Notes: generated from the sequence alone by a model not told the origin. Shown: positions 1 to 13,390, counted from the stretch's first letter. The stretch is DNA of 64,000 nt from Arcuatula senhousia (GCA_963971305.1 OZ020303.1:43016106-43080105); one strand, 5' to 3'. Made by a program: numbers and translations.

Positions 1-448
1 CAAGGTAGAAAAAAATTATCCTTCCTGTAGGTAATGAAATTCCTATCGTTAAGAGAAAAAGGTCTTGTACTGCATTTATATTTTTTTCTTATTAAACTGA
101 CTGGTTTTTGGCAAAGGGACTTATTTTATTGAAAGCAATACTCATCTTGAACATGTGGTATGGTAAACTTATCTAGGGTTAAATACAGAACCAGCAAAAA
201 AGCATATGTTTGCCTTGGAGGGAAACTTAAAATAGCAGTTAGGTGTAAAACAGTCATTTCCTATAACTGGTGCTAATATTTCTTAATTAGAAAAGACACT
301 GGTTAAGCAAAAGACCAATGTTCAATACAATGTTCTAAATTAAATTTCAAATGCTGTGTTTCTTTTTAATATAATGTATGAAATTTACTTAAGATGCAAA
401 ATGTTCCTTTAAAATTGGAATAAAATATGATTATATGTCCTTTTTCAG
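1..448. other. Intron of Patched (3' part), no gene seen
   Basis: AT-rich non-coding sequence that ends in a pyrimidine tract and an AG at 447-448. It is the end of the intron before the first visible Patched exon. The upstream exons of the gene lie outside the window. I see no repeat or RNA structure in it. Confidence 0.7.
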
Positions 449-761
449 GTTTTCACAATCATTTTATCCCTAGTCCTTCTGTTTATTGGGATCTATGGAA
501 CAGCCCAAGTTAAGGATGGACTAGATCTAACAGATGTTGTACCAAAGAATACAAATGAATACCATTTCCTTGAAGCCCAGTCTAAATATTTTGGTTTTTA
601 CAATGTTTACATGGTAACCAAGGATGGGTTTGATTACCCTAACAACCAGCACTTAGTAAGAGACTACCACAGAGCTTTCCAAACAGTTGACAGCATTGTC
701 AAGAAACAGGACAATTCTATGCCAGATTTCTGGCTAGATATGTTTAGAGACTGGCTGAAAG
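449..761 (+). CDS. ptch: Patched exon A (TM7 and start of second extracellular domain)
   Basis: Acceptor tttttcag at 441-448, donor g|gtgagt at 762, 104 codons plus 1 nt. It encodes a hydrophobic stretch, then [13 protein letters not shown] and [16 protein letters not shown], and ends in FRDWLK. It opens in phase 0. Confidence 0.93.
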
Positions 762-3700
762 GTGAGTTGGGGACTATAATTATTACAATGTTACACTGGA
801 AACAAATATTTTTGAACTGTCATGAATTTTATCAAATTTCCCATTTAATCTAATTTTGTCTTTCAAGAACTAGTTTTAATGAATTGGTACTGATGTACAG
901 GTAGATGTTCAGTTGGAAGATACATTGTTTAGCAAAATATCCAATGAACATGTATGTTTATTCCTGTTTTAAGAACTGGCTTTAAATGCTTGATTATGAT
1001 TGCAGATGTTCAGCAAGTTTATGAGCAAGAAGTAAGAGAGAATAGAATCCATTCAGAAGGCTGGTATTACAATGCTTCAGACAAAGGCATTCTCGGATAT
1101 AAACTAGCTCTTCAGACTGGAGATTTAGATAGTCCTATTGATAAAACAAAGGTAAGATTTAAAATATCAAATTCTCAAAACTCTGATTTATTGACCACAA
1201 CTTTCTAATTTTCCACTGAACTTTTGATTCATATTACAAACTTAACTACACTATACATAACATCAGGGTTTTTTGCACCACCTCTGAATTTATGAATCAG
1301 TGCACTGAAATTCAATTTGGAAATGATATCAGTGATAAATCATTAGAAAGCTCCTATGTTTTATGTTTTGATTAAGATTTATGAGAAACAAGCATGTAAT
1401 GATTTCAGGTGTTACAGAACAAGTTAGTTAATGATGACGGGATCATTAATACTGATGCTTTCTATAACTACCTGACTGCCTGGGTGTCAATAGATGCCAT
1501 GACCTACGCTGCCTCCATGGCTGACTTTCATCCGGTACCAAGTCTTTACATACATGATACTTATGATATGTACGACCATAAAAGTAAGTGCAATACTTGT
1601 ACGGAGTCTTGATTTTACTTCTCTTGTTCCATGGAACAAATATATGAATGAATATTCTTCTTTGAAATTGCTTTAATTAAAGTTAGAAAGATACACTTGA
1701 TTAGATATAAGAAAACTTAGATAAACACAAAAAGTAAAAAATCTAATTGCAGATTTTGTGATATTGTATTAGATTATTAAAAAGGTAATTTCTTATCTCA
1801 TTTTAATATCAAATAAAAAGACATATTTTAACAAAAGTAGTACAAAAAAGTTAACTCCTTATAAACATACAAAACTGAACTATTTACTGAACCATTACTT
1901 TAACCAAGCTACAAAACTTTTATCTTATGCAATCATTTTATTTCAGTACCCAAAGCACAGCCTATAATTTATGCCCAGATTCCATTTTATTTGAATAACC
2001 TCTCTACAACAGAAGCAATATTAGAAACAATCAAGGTATGTAGATAATACTGCTAGAACTCATTACATAAGAACCCTGGAATCTTGTTTAAAAACTAGAA
2101 CAAAAAGATAACTTTAGTGACCTTGACTTGTAAAAAACACAGCGTAGATTTGTAAACTTGGGAGATGTAATCACAGTTGATGTATTAGGAAAACAGCATG
2201 TTGGCCCTCATCACATTCATACATTGTTCAACTTCATCTATTTTCCATTTTATTTCTTATTCAGTGAAAGAAGTGCATTCAAGTCGTAGGTGTAGAATAT
2301 TTTATCATTACTTAAGAGTTTATTTGGTGTGTGTAAATAAGTTTTCTATGAAAGGAATTTCATGGTTTCAAAAAGTACAATATATGCCATCTCTGTGCTT
2401 TTACCACTGGTCACATTGATGATTGCTGATTGTTTTCCATTGTGGATATTTAGAATTGTTGCTGATATATGTAGGTTGTTCCATATTTAATTATCTTGTA
2501 TTTTAAGTCAGGACCATTGTGATAGTCTGATTGACAATTAAATTTGTTTGCTTACAGGAAATGAGAGACATCTGTGATACTTACACTGACCGTGGCCTGC
2601 CAAACTACCCTAGTGGTGTACCATTCACATTCTGGGAGCAGTACCTCAAGTTACGCCTTTATCTTGGTCTTGCTATCCTCTGTATTTTACTTGTGACTTT
2701 CTTTGTTCTTACCATAGTCCTGATGAACCCATGGCTAGCCAGTATTGTTGTAAGTAGAAAAAGTAAAAACAATTCATACATTAGTTGTATAAAGAGCACA
2801 ATACAATATAAAAGTAGAATTCAAGTTTATTTGTGTACCTATCAGTGGTGATTTCAGAGAGGGCAGAGGGGGCGTACGCCCCCCCTTTAATTCAGAAATT
2901 TTAATTTTTTCTGTATAAAATTGACCAAGCAACTTCAAATTTTCATCAAAATCTGACATTTTTAGCAATTACGCCCCCCCTTTCACGGACCTCTGGATCC
3001 GCCCCTGACTATGGAAATAAATGATGTAAATGTCAGAGTTTCATTTTAATATTTATTAAAGATATACATTTAAGAAAGTTTAAAAGCTCTTATGGTTTGA
3101 ATTTTTTGTTCAACATTTCAAAATTTTTACATCTATTGCTTGTTGAAGTTTTTTGTTGGTTTGTTGCTGTCTTTTTTGATGGGGGAAGCAAATAGGAAAT
3201 GAAAATACTATAACATATAATTTTGTTTTGTAGGTTGTTGTATTGACTGTTATTATTGTTGAGTTATTTGGATTTATGGGATTATGTGACATAAAACTTA
3301 GTGCTGTTCCTGCTGTTATTCTTATTATTACTGCTGGAATCGGGGTAGAATTTACTGTACATATTTCTGTGGTAAGTACTATCTATCCGTATATTTTCCC
3401 CACTCCTTCCAAAAAAAAGACACCCTTTCAATATGTCACAGTAAATATAATGATGCATTTTGATATAGATGTCAAATGTGAAATATAAATGTAAATCTTT
3501 TTTTGTGGAAGAAACATTTGTCCTCTTAATACTATAATATAATCCTGAATAATTGTGAAAAAAATGCCCTCAAAAGGATGATTTCAGATTCTCAAATGTT
3601 ATACTTTGAAATATAAATTGTATCAGTTTTAACAAATGTCTTATTTTTTCCTCACAGGGATTTTTAACTGCCATTGGTTCCCGAGACAAGAGAATGGGAA

Positions 3701-6700
3701 TGTCCCTGGAACACACAATAGCTCCAGTCATCCATGGAGCCATATCAACATTTATGGGAATTATAATGCTAGTTGGAGCAGAATTTGATTTCATCATCAA
3801 GTAAGTAGTATACTTCATTTACTTGAGTGAAATTTAACGTATGTACAATGTCAGTTAAATGATTGAATTCAGATTCCTTGTCATTGAAATTAACAGGTCA
3901 CTTAGAAAAATGGCAGAAATAACATACATGTAAGATTGAGTGGAAAATTGTAAGTCATTTGCATATTGTTAGTGGGTGTAATAACATTGTAAGTCTAATT
4001 CAGCAAGAAATCATGTTCATCTATGTGAAAAAGTCTTTTTGCATCTTCTGTAGTTATATCATTTTGAAATCATAAAGATATCTTATAATAATGCTTAAAA
4101 TAAGTGACAAAATAAAAGTTTAAAAGATACAACATTCAACAAAATTTTTCCATAAAGACTTGCAGTAGTTTTTTTAACCTACATTTTGCTATGTAATTAC
4201 AATGTAAACAAGTTGCGTTTAATAATTGTGCTTTAAACCTTTGTTAAATTCTTACTAAATCTTACATTATTTTGTGAAGGATAGAATTCCCTATAAAATC
4301 TTTTTACAAGTTCTTGTGAGGTCTGAAAAAAAACTTAATGTAATTCAAAAATGAAAGGATTACTAATTTTAACATGGTCCTATTACTCGATTTTTCATGA
4401 TGTTTTTATTTTGGAATCTAATATATTTTGAATTGAGTATTTTTTAACCTCAGTAATAAGAATGTAATGAAATTTCTGATTTTACTGTTCCTTTGTTGAG
4501 TGATCACAGGTAATTTAATGGATCAAAGACTCGTCTTTTTATATAGAGTTTTATTATTTGATTTCGGTATCAAATCTTCCTCTGAGAAAAGTTAAAATAA
4601 ATGCACCTTATTATTATATTTCATATTAGGAAATCATACTGCTTTATTAAGATGTTTGAAGGCTTATGTGATTAATTGAATTTTTCTGTATGGCTCTAAT
4701 CATTTGTGAAGGAAGTACATAGGGACAAAGAGACGATTGTGATGAAATTGACCAAGCGTATAACATCAAACTTGTCCTTGGTTTATTTCTTTCAGTAGTA
4801 ATTACACAGAGACCACCCAGTAAATCTATACAAAACTTCTCAACCATGTATTACTTTATTCTGAAGCAATAAAAAACTTTAAACCATTTAACCCCATAAG
4901 TTCGGCAAATATTTCTTTATCCACATGTTACATCTTTTCATTTTATACTCTTTTTCTGTCAATTCCTTTGAATTTAGATTTGAAGTAAAAAACACAAGAA
5001 ATGAATACTAAATATGTAAGAAATCTAAAAAAAACCTGACTGGCGCTAGTATTTGATATGGGCACCTGATTTGGCAAGGCTTATTAAACCGGGTACAATA
5101 AATTCAGTGTAATACAGCATTTTTTCACTAGTATATGAAATACCTTATCGCAGCACTGTCATGACTCAGCTTGTCACAGAATGATTGGATTAAATAGTTG
5201 AAACACTCTATGTATGGATAGCGATCTTTTTTAATTACTGCCTAAGTATTTTATTTTGCACTTTCTTTTCAATCTTTATTTTTTTACGTTTTACCTGCGT
5301 AATAAATAGGCAAAGTCATATCTGATCTGAGTTTCTTTTTGACTTTGTGAGTGTGTTTTGTTTTGTTATTTAATGAAGGGGCTCCAGATAGTCTGAAAGG
5401 ATGGTCTCGCTCCTTAATAAGTTTTTATAGCTTTACATGTAAAAAATTTGCTAAAAGATGGAAAATAAGGGGCAATAAATCAATAAAATCTATGCAATTT
5501 CACATTGAAGTTATATTGATAGAAAATCAGGCAAAAGCTTAAGATTAATGAAAACATATTACAATTTGAGTAATTAAAGAGTTGAAAGCATCAGCTTTTG
5601 TTCTAGCTTAATTAAGTGATTGGTACCTCTGAAACAAAGTCCTGACATCAAATGACTGTAGAAATAAATAAGCTGGGTTTTTATGTGATGAAGGGTATTT
5701 TGGTATGTCCAAAAGTTGATGGCCAATACTAAATTTGTTATTTTTCAAGGGTGGTTTTAATTAACCAGGAACATAAGCCCAATCTAAAAGTCTTTTGATC
5801 TGTTTTCATTTTATTGGACAAATCAAGTGGATATAAAATTTTATGCTTTTTTTAACCATGTGAAATAAGGGTCTTTAATAAGACCACCCAGAAACTACCT
5901 TTGCTTAAAAGAAAGGTTAAAATGGAAATGAAATTAGCAGAAATTTACTTTAACATTTAAACAGATGGGTAGGTTTCAGCTTTAAAATCAAAAACGTAAT
6001 TTGTTTATACAACATCTGCAGAAGTAAAGGATGATAAACTTGATGATGGCTTATCCTGTGGTACTTGCAGAACATAAACTGTTTTAACTGGAGGTCTCCC
6101 TCTCTTTTATTAAATTAATGTTTTCTCTATTACCTCAGTCTTTTACTAATTGATAAAATTAAATCAATTATTATCTGGTTTTCTGGCTAAGGATCTACGT
6201 TTAGTGCATTTGATCAAGTTTTAATGAACTATGTTTTGTTGAATTATCTTGCATTTCAATGCAGCTTTATTTTGTTACAGATTTTTCTGTACTGTTCTTT
6301 TAGAAAATGCCTAATAGTCCTTAAACATGTAAATAAAAATGGTCTTCACAGTTAACTTTTTAAATAAGCAACAACACGGAAACCATTATTTTGACAATTT
6401 TTCTTGACATGTAATTAGCCAGTAACTCAAGAATTTTAGAAGTCTCAAATCAATTTTACTGGCCAATACCACCAAATTGGAAGATTAATAATAACCGAGA
6501 CAATAAATTTTTCATTTTCCCTCTTTTTTTTCGTATGTTTCTTGTACCACTATGAATATTTTAGTTGTGACAGCAATCATATTTTATACCTTAAGATTTT
6601 CACCTGCATTAGTCAGGTAATAAAAGGCAAGGTGGTCACTTTTCATCCACAGGTGATTGGTGCCTGGAGGTTAACACAGGATGTCAATCCTGCCATACAC

Positions 6701-9700
6701 AGAACACATATTTTATAATGGACACATTAAAAGCCAATTAGTCCGCTTTTCTAATGTCATGTCAGAAAAAGCATTGTTCGGTCAGTAGAACATTGTGTTT
6801 TATGGTGATATAAACATTATTCTATGAACTTGTGTATTCTTGATTTCTGTGAAATAGTGTGCTTTTGTTAAAATTCGTGTGTGTTAAAGATTTAGAACTT
6901 ATAGAGTGAAAGAGTGTGTTATGGTAAAGTTTTTCAATGTTCTCAAAAAAGTTTTTTTTCTTTCTCCATAAAATTTTGAGTTTTTGTTACATTTTTTGAC
7001 TTTTTTTAGGGAGAAAGATCCTGTTTGTTAAGAGAAAAGTTTTATTGTAAAGTTTACATGGTTCTCAAAAAAAGTTTATCATGATCCTCAATAGCAGTTA
7101 ATGTCATCTCATCATTTTAACATAAAGAAAGTTATAATAATATTTGTCTAGACCTAGCTTCATTTGATTTAATAATAATTGTTTAAACAGTTTTTACTTC
7201 ATTTCATCAAATTAAGGAGAAATGCATAACATAATAGCATATTGACTAGGGTGGTCTAGCTGATCATAAGTATTTTCATAATCTGTAGTTGAATTATTCA
7301 TTTTAATCAACAATCAGATAGAGGGCGTTTGGCAATATGCCATGATAAGATGCGATTTGGATGGCATTTAATATTGTACTGTGTAGAAAACTGTGTGGTC
7401 TGTTTATAGAAGATACCTTCATGGTCTATATCAATGTCAGAACTAAACTCTTAACACACTTTTTAATGTCTTAAAAATGTTGCCTCAAAATACTGATGAG
7501 ATGAGGCCCTTGGAGGGAAATTTGTTGGAAAATTTGTCATAGCCACAATTTTTATGAAGGACAATAAATTTGGCTTTCACTGAGTAGCCTCCAGATGAAA
7601 CATTTGTATGTAGATTTGATGAGTTTTCGCTACATTAACCCCAAGTACAATACTATATTACCTTAAACTGGCAACCTTCACAAAGAATGTACTGTAGAAA
7701 CAATATACACTGTCAGTATGGCAAAACTCTTCATTTTTAAACTAAACAAAATTGAAAGCTGCGAACATTTTCACCTTGAAAGCATTTTCTTCATGTTTAC
7801 CTGTTTATCTGAAACGAAAACAATTTATCTGTAAATGGATTTTAAAAAAACATGATTTTAATTAAAGATTGCATTTAAAACATCTGTAATAGTTTTTACT
7901 TGGTACTTTTTTCTGCTTTAAACAACAAATAATCTTCGTGACTTGTCATTTATAAGGCTAGAACAAAAAATAAGCAAAATAAGAAAAAGCAGTTAATGCT
8001 CTCCATGATCCATTACTTCAACATTGTGATTAGAATCTTGATTTTCCCTTGCTTAGATTTTATTAGCTGAACATAAAATTTATAAACATTAAGCTATGGA
8101 TGATTTTTGCTTAAAACATGTAATGGTTTAATTTCTTAGGTAAATATATATGTGAATGAAAGTATCATTTTCAAACTTTTTATAAGAAACATTAAATGTG
8201 TTGGGTGGTTTTTTGATTGCATTTCATTCATCATTTTATGATTTTTTTTATTTCCTTTTTTTTTTTGCTATTTTTTGGGTTTTTTGTGTGTGCTATTTTA
8301 ACCAAATTTTGATATTTTTATTTTCAGGTATTTTTTCAATGTTCTGACTGCACTTGTTGTGATTGGTCTGATAAATGGGTTGATTCTTCTTCCTGTTCTC
8401 TTGTCACTCATAGGACCAAAAGGGGAGGTAAGTCTCATCAAAATTTTGGATAGAAGATCTAGTAATTTAAACATGTTGAAACACCAAAATCCTGATAAAC
8501 TACTTGCAAAATAAAGAGGGGGATTTGTACTAAAACACAAATCATGTTTTGAACTGAAAAATTCTTCATAGGAATATATGTTAACCGTCTTTTTAAAACT
8601 CGTGCATTTTTTCAAACCAGATAAAAATTTCCTTTGTTTTCATTACTGTTACCCCCCCTTTCCCCTTTCTAAAAGAAAAAGAAAAATAACTATTGGAATC
8701 GATACTCAATAAATCTTTGTATTGGAAAGGCTCTTTTATAATCTTTAACTGTTACCTTAGGTGAGACCAAAAGATGATGGAGACAGACTACCAACTCCAT
8801 CACCGGAACCATCTCCCAAACCTAAACCAAAACACAGCAATGGGCCGAGAACTTCTAGAAGTAGCAGAAGACTGTATCCAAGGATACCATCAGATATTTC
8901 CTTGACAACCATATCAGAAGAGCCAACTCAGTATTCTTCACATGAGATAGTTGTAGAACCGGAAGTAGTGGTAGAAACAACGACAGTCCCACAATCCAAT
9001 GGGACTCATCATAGTGCCAATAGCAGTCGACATGTAAGTTTTGGGTTCATTTTTCAAAGAAAAGATGAATGCACTTTTCGAGTTAAAAAAATTCAATGAA
9101 TATGTCAAGATTTTGTATTGTTTTGTCTTTTGTTTTGAAGATACAAAAACAATTTAAGTGAAGAACTTGTACATTCATAACCAAAAGTAATGATTGAATT
9201 GTCTGGTTAAAATAAAATCTTTTAAGTACAAAACTGACATTTTAAACGCATTCTGAAATATTTGTCTTATCCTTTAAATATTGTAATGATGTATTTCTTT
9301 ATCTTACAGAGTACACCACCAGCTTCAGTACCGTCGACTCCTCCTACTACACATATAACCAGAGTTACAGCTCATGCTACAGTCAAAGTAGAAGTCCATA
9401 CTCCAATTCCAGGTACCTAAACTTAAATGACATTCAGTTCTTAGGACATTAAAGAACGGGGTGATTCAGAAATTTTTGAAGGGTGTGTGTTGGTTCAATC
9501 AACAGTTTACCGAGGAAGATGAAGGGGGAAATTTTAAGAGAAATTTACATAAAAAGATAAATCAGGAAAGAGTAACACACTCTCTGAATATGATGTTAAA
9601 GTAACTTGTAAAACACTGAAATTTAATTGTACATCATGCATATCTATATAGATTGATAAGAAAATTACAGTGCTTTGTACAAATATCAAACAACATATTT

Positions 9701-10036
9701 TCATGCCTTTGAATGATTGGAGTGTCTTTTTCTTTTGAGAGCATGTCATTGAACAGAAAATGATGCAAATCAGTGTTTTAAAAGAATACAATTTGTCTAC
9801 TATAAATTTTTATAACACATTTAAGTCTGCCTGTGAATGGCACAATGTTATTGATGAGAAGACTAGGTTATAATAATAAAAACTCTAGTGATCAAAGGGG
9901 GACAATTTATAACTTTTTTACTAAATTTTTATAATGGAATTTTTCAGGTTCAGTACAAAGCATAGACAATGATCATGCCTATAAGAGTAGAAGACGGAAA
10001 GAATTGGAAAGTTCAGATTCTGACTCTAATTCCTAG
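449..10036 (+). CDS. ptch: Patched homolog, Hedgehog receptor, C-terminal half (partial gene)
   Basis: Eleven exons (449-761, 1006-1151, 1409-1583, 1947-2035, 2558-2749, 3234-3371, 3658-3800, 8328-8427, 8761-9033, 9310-9412, 9948-10036) splice in frame to 586 residues plus TAG. All borders are AG/GT. The protein starts in transmembrane segment 7 ([17 protein letters not shown] at its end) and continues through the second extracellular domain ([11 protein letters not shown], ending PFTFWEQY). It then has four or five hydrophobic segments, including GIGVEFTVH (about residues 340-348), the conserved acidic motif of the RND-type permease segment 10. The cytoplasmic tail is about 155 residues and begins with RLPTPSPEP, a hallmark of Patched tails. 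Patched family members sit in the plasma and ciliary membrane, bind Hedgehog ligand and hold Smoothened inactive by sterol transport. The tail has no PPxY motif. Patched is a far better fit than PTCHD or Dispatched. The 5' half is outside the window. Confidence 0.95.
1006..1151 (+). CDS. ptch: Patched exon B (extracellular domain 2)
   Basis: Acceptor attgcag, donor aag|gtaaga. It completes the split Asp codon and reads [15 protein letters not shown] through [19 protein letters not shown]. It ends in phase 0. Confidence 0.92.
1409..1583 (+). CDS. ptch: Patched exon C (extracellular domain 2)
   Basis: Acceptor gatttcag, donor a|gtaagt. It encodes [19 protein letters not shown] and [12 protein letters not shown], among the best conserved stretches of the second extracellular domain. 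It ends in phase 1. Confidence 0.93.
1947..2035 (+). CDS. ptch: Patched exon D (extracellular domain 2)
   Basis: Acceptor tttcag, donor aag|gtatgt. It encodes [18 protein letters not shown] and continues to the helix before the membrane. It is 89 nt and restores phase 0. Confidence 0.9.
2558..2749 (+). CDS. ptch: Patched exon E (end of extracellular domain 2, TM8)
   Basis: Acceptor cttacag, donor gtt|gtaagt, 64 codons. It encodes [17 protein letters not shown] followed by a long hydrophobic helix ending [10 protein letters not shown]. Confidence 0.93.
2843..3007. mobile_element. Degenerate hAT-like MITE in a Patched intron
   Basis: The ends are imperfect inverted repeats. The right end is CTGGATCCGCCCCTG and the left end is CAGTGGTGATTTCAG, so both begin CAG when read inwards, as in many hAT termini. 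The interior is palindromic (GGGGGCGTACGCCCCCC at the left, ACGCCCCCCC at the right). The flanks cctat/actat could be the remnant of a target duplication but do not match fully. It is about 165 bp and has no coding capacity. Confidence 0.4.
3234..3371 (+). CDS. ptch: Patched exon F (TM9-TM10, GIGVEFTVH motif)
   Basis: Acceptor tttgtag, donor gtg|gtaagt, 46 codons. It encodes [19 protein letters not shown] and then GIGVEFTVH. The acidic residue in this glycine-rich helix corresponds to the conserved position implicated in cation-coupled transport in the RND/Patched family. Confidence 0.93.
3658..3800 (+). CDS. ptch: Patched exon G (TM11 region)
   Basis: Acceptor cctcacag, donor aa|gtaagt. It encodes [13 protein letters not shown], then [14 protein letters not shown] and the AEFDFIIK end. 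It ends in phase 2, which the next exon completes after a 4.5-kb intron. Confidence 0.93.
3801..8327. other. Long Patched intron, no recognisable feature
   Basis: A 4.5-kb AT-rich intron with several short open frames that show no family resemblance, codon bias or splice context. I saw no terminal repeats, tandem arrays or RNA fold. Confidence 0.7.
8328..8427 (+). CDS. ptch: Patched exon H (TM12)
   Basis: Acceptor tttttcag, donor gag|gtaagt. It encodes [18 protein letters not shown] and then [14 protein letters not shown], the last transmembrane helix and its cytoplasmic exit. Confidence 0.93.
8761..9033 (+). CDS. ptch: Patched exon I (cytoplasmic tail)
   Basis: Acceptor taccttag, donor cat|gtaagt, 91 codons. 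It begins [18 protein letters not shown] and is rich in Ser, Pro and basic residues. Only the RLPTPSPEP element is recognisable from other Patched tails. Confidence 0.88.
9310..9412 (+). CDS. ptch: Patched exon J (cytoplasmic tail)
   Basis: Acceptor cttacag, donor g|gtacct. It encodes a Thr/Pro-rich stretch ([19 protein letters not shown]). It ends in phase 1. Confidence 0.8.
9948..10036 (+). CDS. ptch: Patched last coding exon (tail end and stop)
   Basis: Acceptor ttttcag. It completes a Gly codon and reads [19 protein letters not shown], then an acidic/Ser end and TAG at 10034-10036. A cag|gtatat donor lies directly after the stop at 10040, so the exon probably ends at 10039. Confidence 0.85.
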
Positions 10037-10338
10037 CAGGTATATTATATGATTATAGATATGAATTTGATCTTTGTTATAATGCCGTAAGACTTGCATA
10101 AAATGTAAAATGATATGTTTTAATTATTTTGTTAATCTAAAGATTTTGGATCAAGATAAAAAATTAGATACAAATCATGCATATAAGAACATGTAAGAAT
10201 ATAAAGAAAAACAAAAAAATCACACCAAATTGATTTTCAATATTATGGAACATTGAAAACAATTAATGATTATGGTAATAAGTTTATTTTTAAAAAAATG
10301 AATGGTTAGTTAATATGGTTTCTTCTTTCTAATTTCAG

Positions 10339-13300
10339 ATTAAAGTGCTATAGGATATGTTGGTGCTATTATTTATACAGTATTTATGGTTGTGCGTATG
10401 ACTGCTTGTGTGTGTTTGTGTGATTTCCATGACACAAATAAAAACTTTTCTGTATGGCGGCTCTTAAGGCCAGTATCACTCAGGAATCAATCAGAGGAGG
10501 GACGGCTAACTACGGGTAATCTTTCACGGGATCTGTTCTTCATCCTTTCAGGGCCGAGTTGTGATTAAGTATTTATTTGTATTAAAACAAAGGGAAATAA
10601 CTCTTTGTTTTATTTATATGTTAAAGCATTGTTGATATTGTAAGTAGATATAATTAATTATGAAAGTTTGTACATATGTTATGATGTAAAAAATTGTTAA
10701 GACTTTTGTTTATTGTTAAATGTTTTACCACCTTTTCCATTTCAGAGATTCAATCTCGCCTCATGTTATTGTTAATATCATTTGTACATGCTCATCATTA
10801 TCACACAGAAGGACAAATTTAAAAGTATGTTTTAGTATTAAACAATATCTCAGCATTATTTTCATACCTCAAGCATCCATTTAGACTGTAGTTTAGCTCA
10901 GGGTAACCACATTATGCAAAAATTATCAAAATATAAAGTGCCATGGTCAATTCACTTGTAAAATCATTTGAAACTTATAGCATGACTCTATGAGTTAATT
11001 TAAGCAAACATCTATTTACAAACTAACATTATTATTATTTGATATTGTAAAATATTCATTTTCCGTAGAACACCAACTCACTCACTCACTATTTGAAAGC
11101 TAAAGAATTATTCAGACTATAAGATAATAGTTAATTTTAGTATTCAATATGAGAAAATTGTTTGGGGCATGAAATTTATTAAATGGGCTTTTTAGGGATA
11201 AAAAAAATGTAAGCATCTAGAAATGGTGTTTGCAAGGAAGTCAAAAACAAAAAAATTAGTTAATTTTTACATTTGACCATTAGACAATGTTTAACTTGAA
11301 AAGGAAGTATATTTTGGTTCAAATTTGATAAAATAAAAATAGATTTTAGTAATCAAACATTATACAAATTATTTTTCTCTTTCAATATAAACATTTTTGT
11401 TAAAGTTATTAAAGATCCAGGAGTTTGACCACATTGGAAAATTATTGCCAAAAAAACTGTTTATTATATGTGCAACATACTTATTTTGTAGATGTTTTTT
11501 CCTCTTTCAAAAATTACATCATGCCAGTTCTTATTGTCAATATTGTTGATGTGTCCTTTACAATGCCAAAGATATCCTTGTTTTTGTTTTTGTTCTCAGG
11601 CTCTGAAATGATTATAGATAGTCCCCTGTAATCCTTTTGTCAGACTGAAATGTGAAATCCCCTTTTTCTTCTTAATATGTTTAATTGTGTTTTCATCAAT
11701 TGAAATATTTTGACTTTTGTTTTAAAAGAGTAAGTCTTTAAAGAATGAATTATTTCATCCCCTCTGACTTTTGTTTTTAAAGCGTAGTCTTTACATAACA
11801 AACTGTTTTGGCCTTCTAAAAAAATGTTGTGCTCAGCTGTAGGTAAATTTGAAATTTAAAAAAAAAGTTTGTTTTTTATTTATATCAAATTCAATAGAAT
11901 AAACATTTTTCATGTGAGAGATTTAAGTAGAATCAAATAACCATATTTATTTTTGTAAATTAAGTCATAATTTTTTAATCAATCAATCAACTTTTATTGC
12001 CATATAAATCTCTAGATTTGTGACAAACACAAGTAAAACAATAAAATGCTTTGTTTTCTTATGAAAGATTAAAGTAAAATTAATTCACTATATTTTTTTG
12101 ATCAACTTAAGTCATGATTTTATAAACTAAAAAGTGCTATATATTTTTTGGTGTCTATTTTATACCATAAGTGCCATGTACATGGTAGATAATTTATTAA
12201 CCTTGTACACACTATAACGTGTGACAAAAAAGTATCGTTATGACACTGGTGCCAGAGCTTTAATGTATTTATTATGTACTAATTGTATTGTTATTATGTG
12301 CTGTTAAAACTTAGGTACACTGTTGGTTTTTTTTTCCTTACATGTGGGCAGTACATTTGTACTTGGCGAACATTTTCATGACTCTTCCTTGAGTTATTAT
12401 TTTGGCATCACTTTTACATTTTACTTGTTTCCTGAGAAATAACAAAATGATTAGAAATTGTTCATTGGTAAAAGTGCATTATGTCCTATTAAATTTTCAA
12501 AAGTGGAATTTTATGTTTCTTTTTTCTTTTTTTTTTGCATGAAAAGTGGTTAGTATCATTTTGATATTTTTTTTCTAATTCATCACATCAAGTGTAATAC
12601 ATTTTGAAAATCTTCTCCATTTACTTGTATTAAAATTCTTTAAAAAAAATTCAAAAATTCAAAAATTCTTTTAAAAAAGATGTATTTTTTTTTAAAGTTC
12701 TGAACCTTCATATACTTACACAATTGGTGCAAATTGTAAAACTGCCTTTTTTGAATTGTAATATTTTGAATGTTAACCCCTCTGGACCCTCTATTCTTTC
12801 ATTCAATATGAAGACATTACTCCTCAATCCTTACCAAATCATAATCATTTTTACCTCATAAGGTGTAATGAAGGGGTGCCAGAGGGGTGAATTGCCTGTG
12901 ATAGGCCGAAATGGCTTATATAAATATTATATATATTATGATATATATGTGGTAGTTATTGTGTTCAGGTCTTCTGATGGAGATTGAATCGTTATCACAT
13001 AAAATGATGAAAATAAAGTTAATTAAAAATATTTTAAATGTTTTTTTGTTAGTAAAAAATGAGTGAAAATTAATACAAGTGCCAAAGTGACAAATAAAAT
13101 AAAAAGAGAGAAAAAAAAATGCACAACTTTTACAAAGGACCACAAGTGTAACATAAAATAGTGTCTGCTGTGAAATATTGTCTTGAGTGGCATTCACTCC
13201 TATGATGAAGTCCAAGGACGGAATAAAACGCTTCAGAGATATGAAATTTTGTCCTCTAGATTTTTCAGTGTTAAGTATGGCAGGGTGGACAAAATTTCAT

Positions 13301-13390
13301 AGGACATTATTTTGCTTTACACATGCACAACTTGCACAACCAATTTGATATGATGAGAAATGCTGTTACATGATCTCATTTGTTATTTTT
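10339..13390 (+). other. Probable Patched 3' UTR and downstream AT-rich sequence
   Basis: A strong acceptor (ctaatttcag, ending 10338) pairs with the donor just after the stop, so this is likely the start of a separate 3' UTR exon. Several AATAAA hexamers occur (for example near 10436 and 12040), and I cannot say which is used. There are no convincing open frames or repeats apart from homopolymer runs. Confidence 0.5.

Noticed and set aside
449..10036. Assignment as a Patched-domain (PTCHD) or Dispatched protein
   Set aside because: RLPTPSPEP after the last helix, GIGVEFTVH and the extracellular motifs fit Patched proper.
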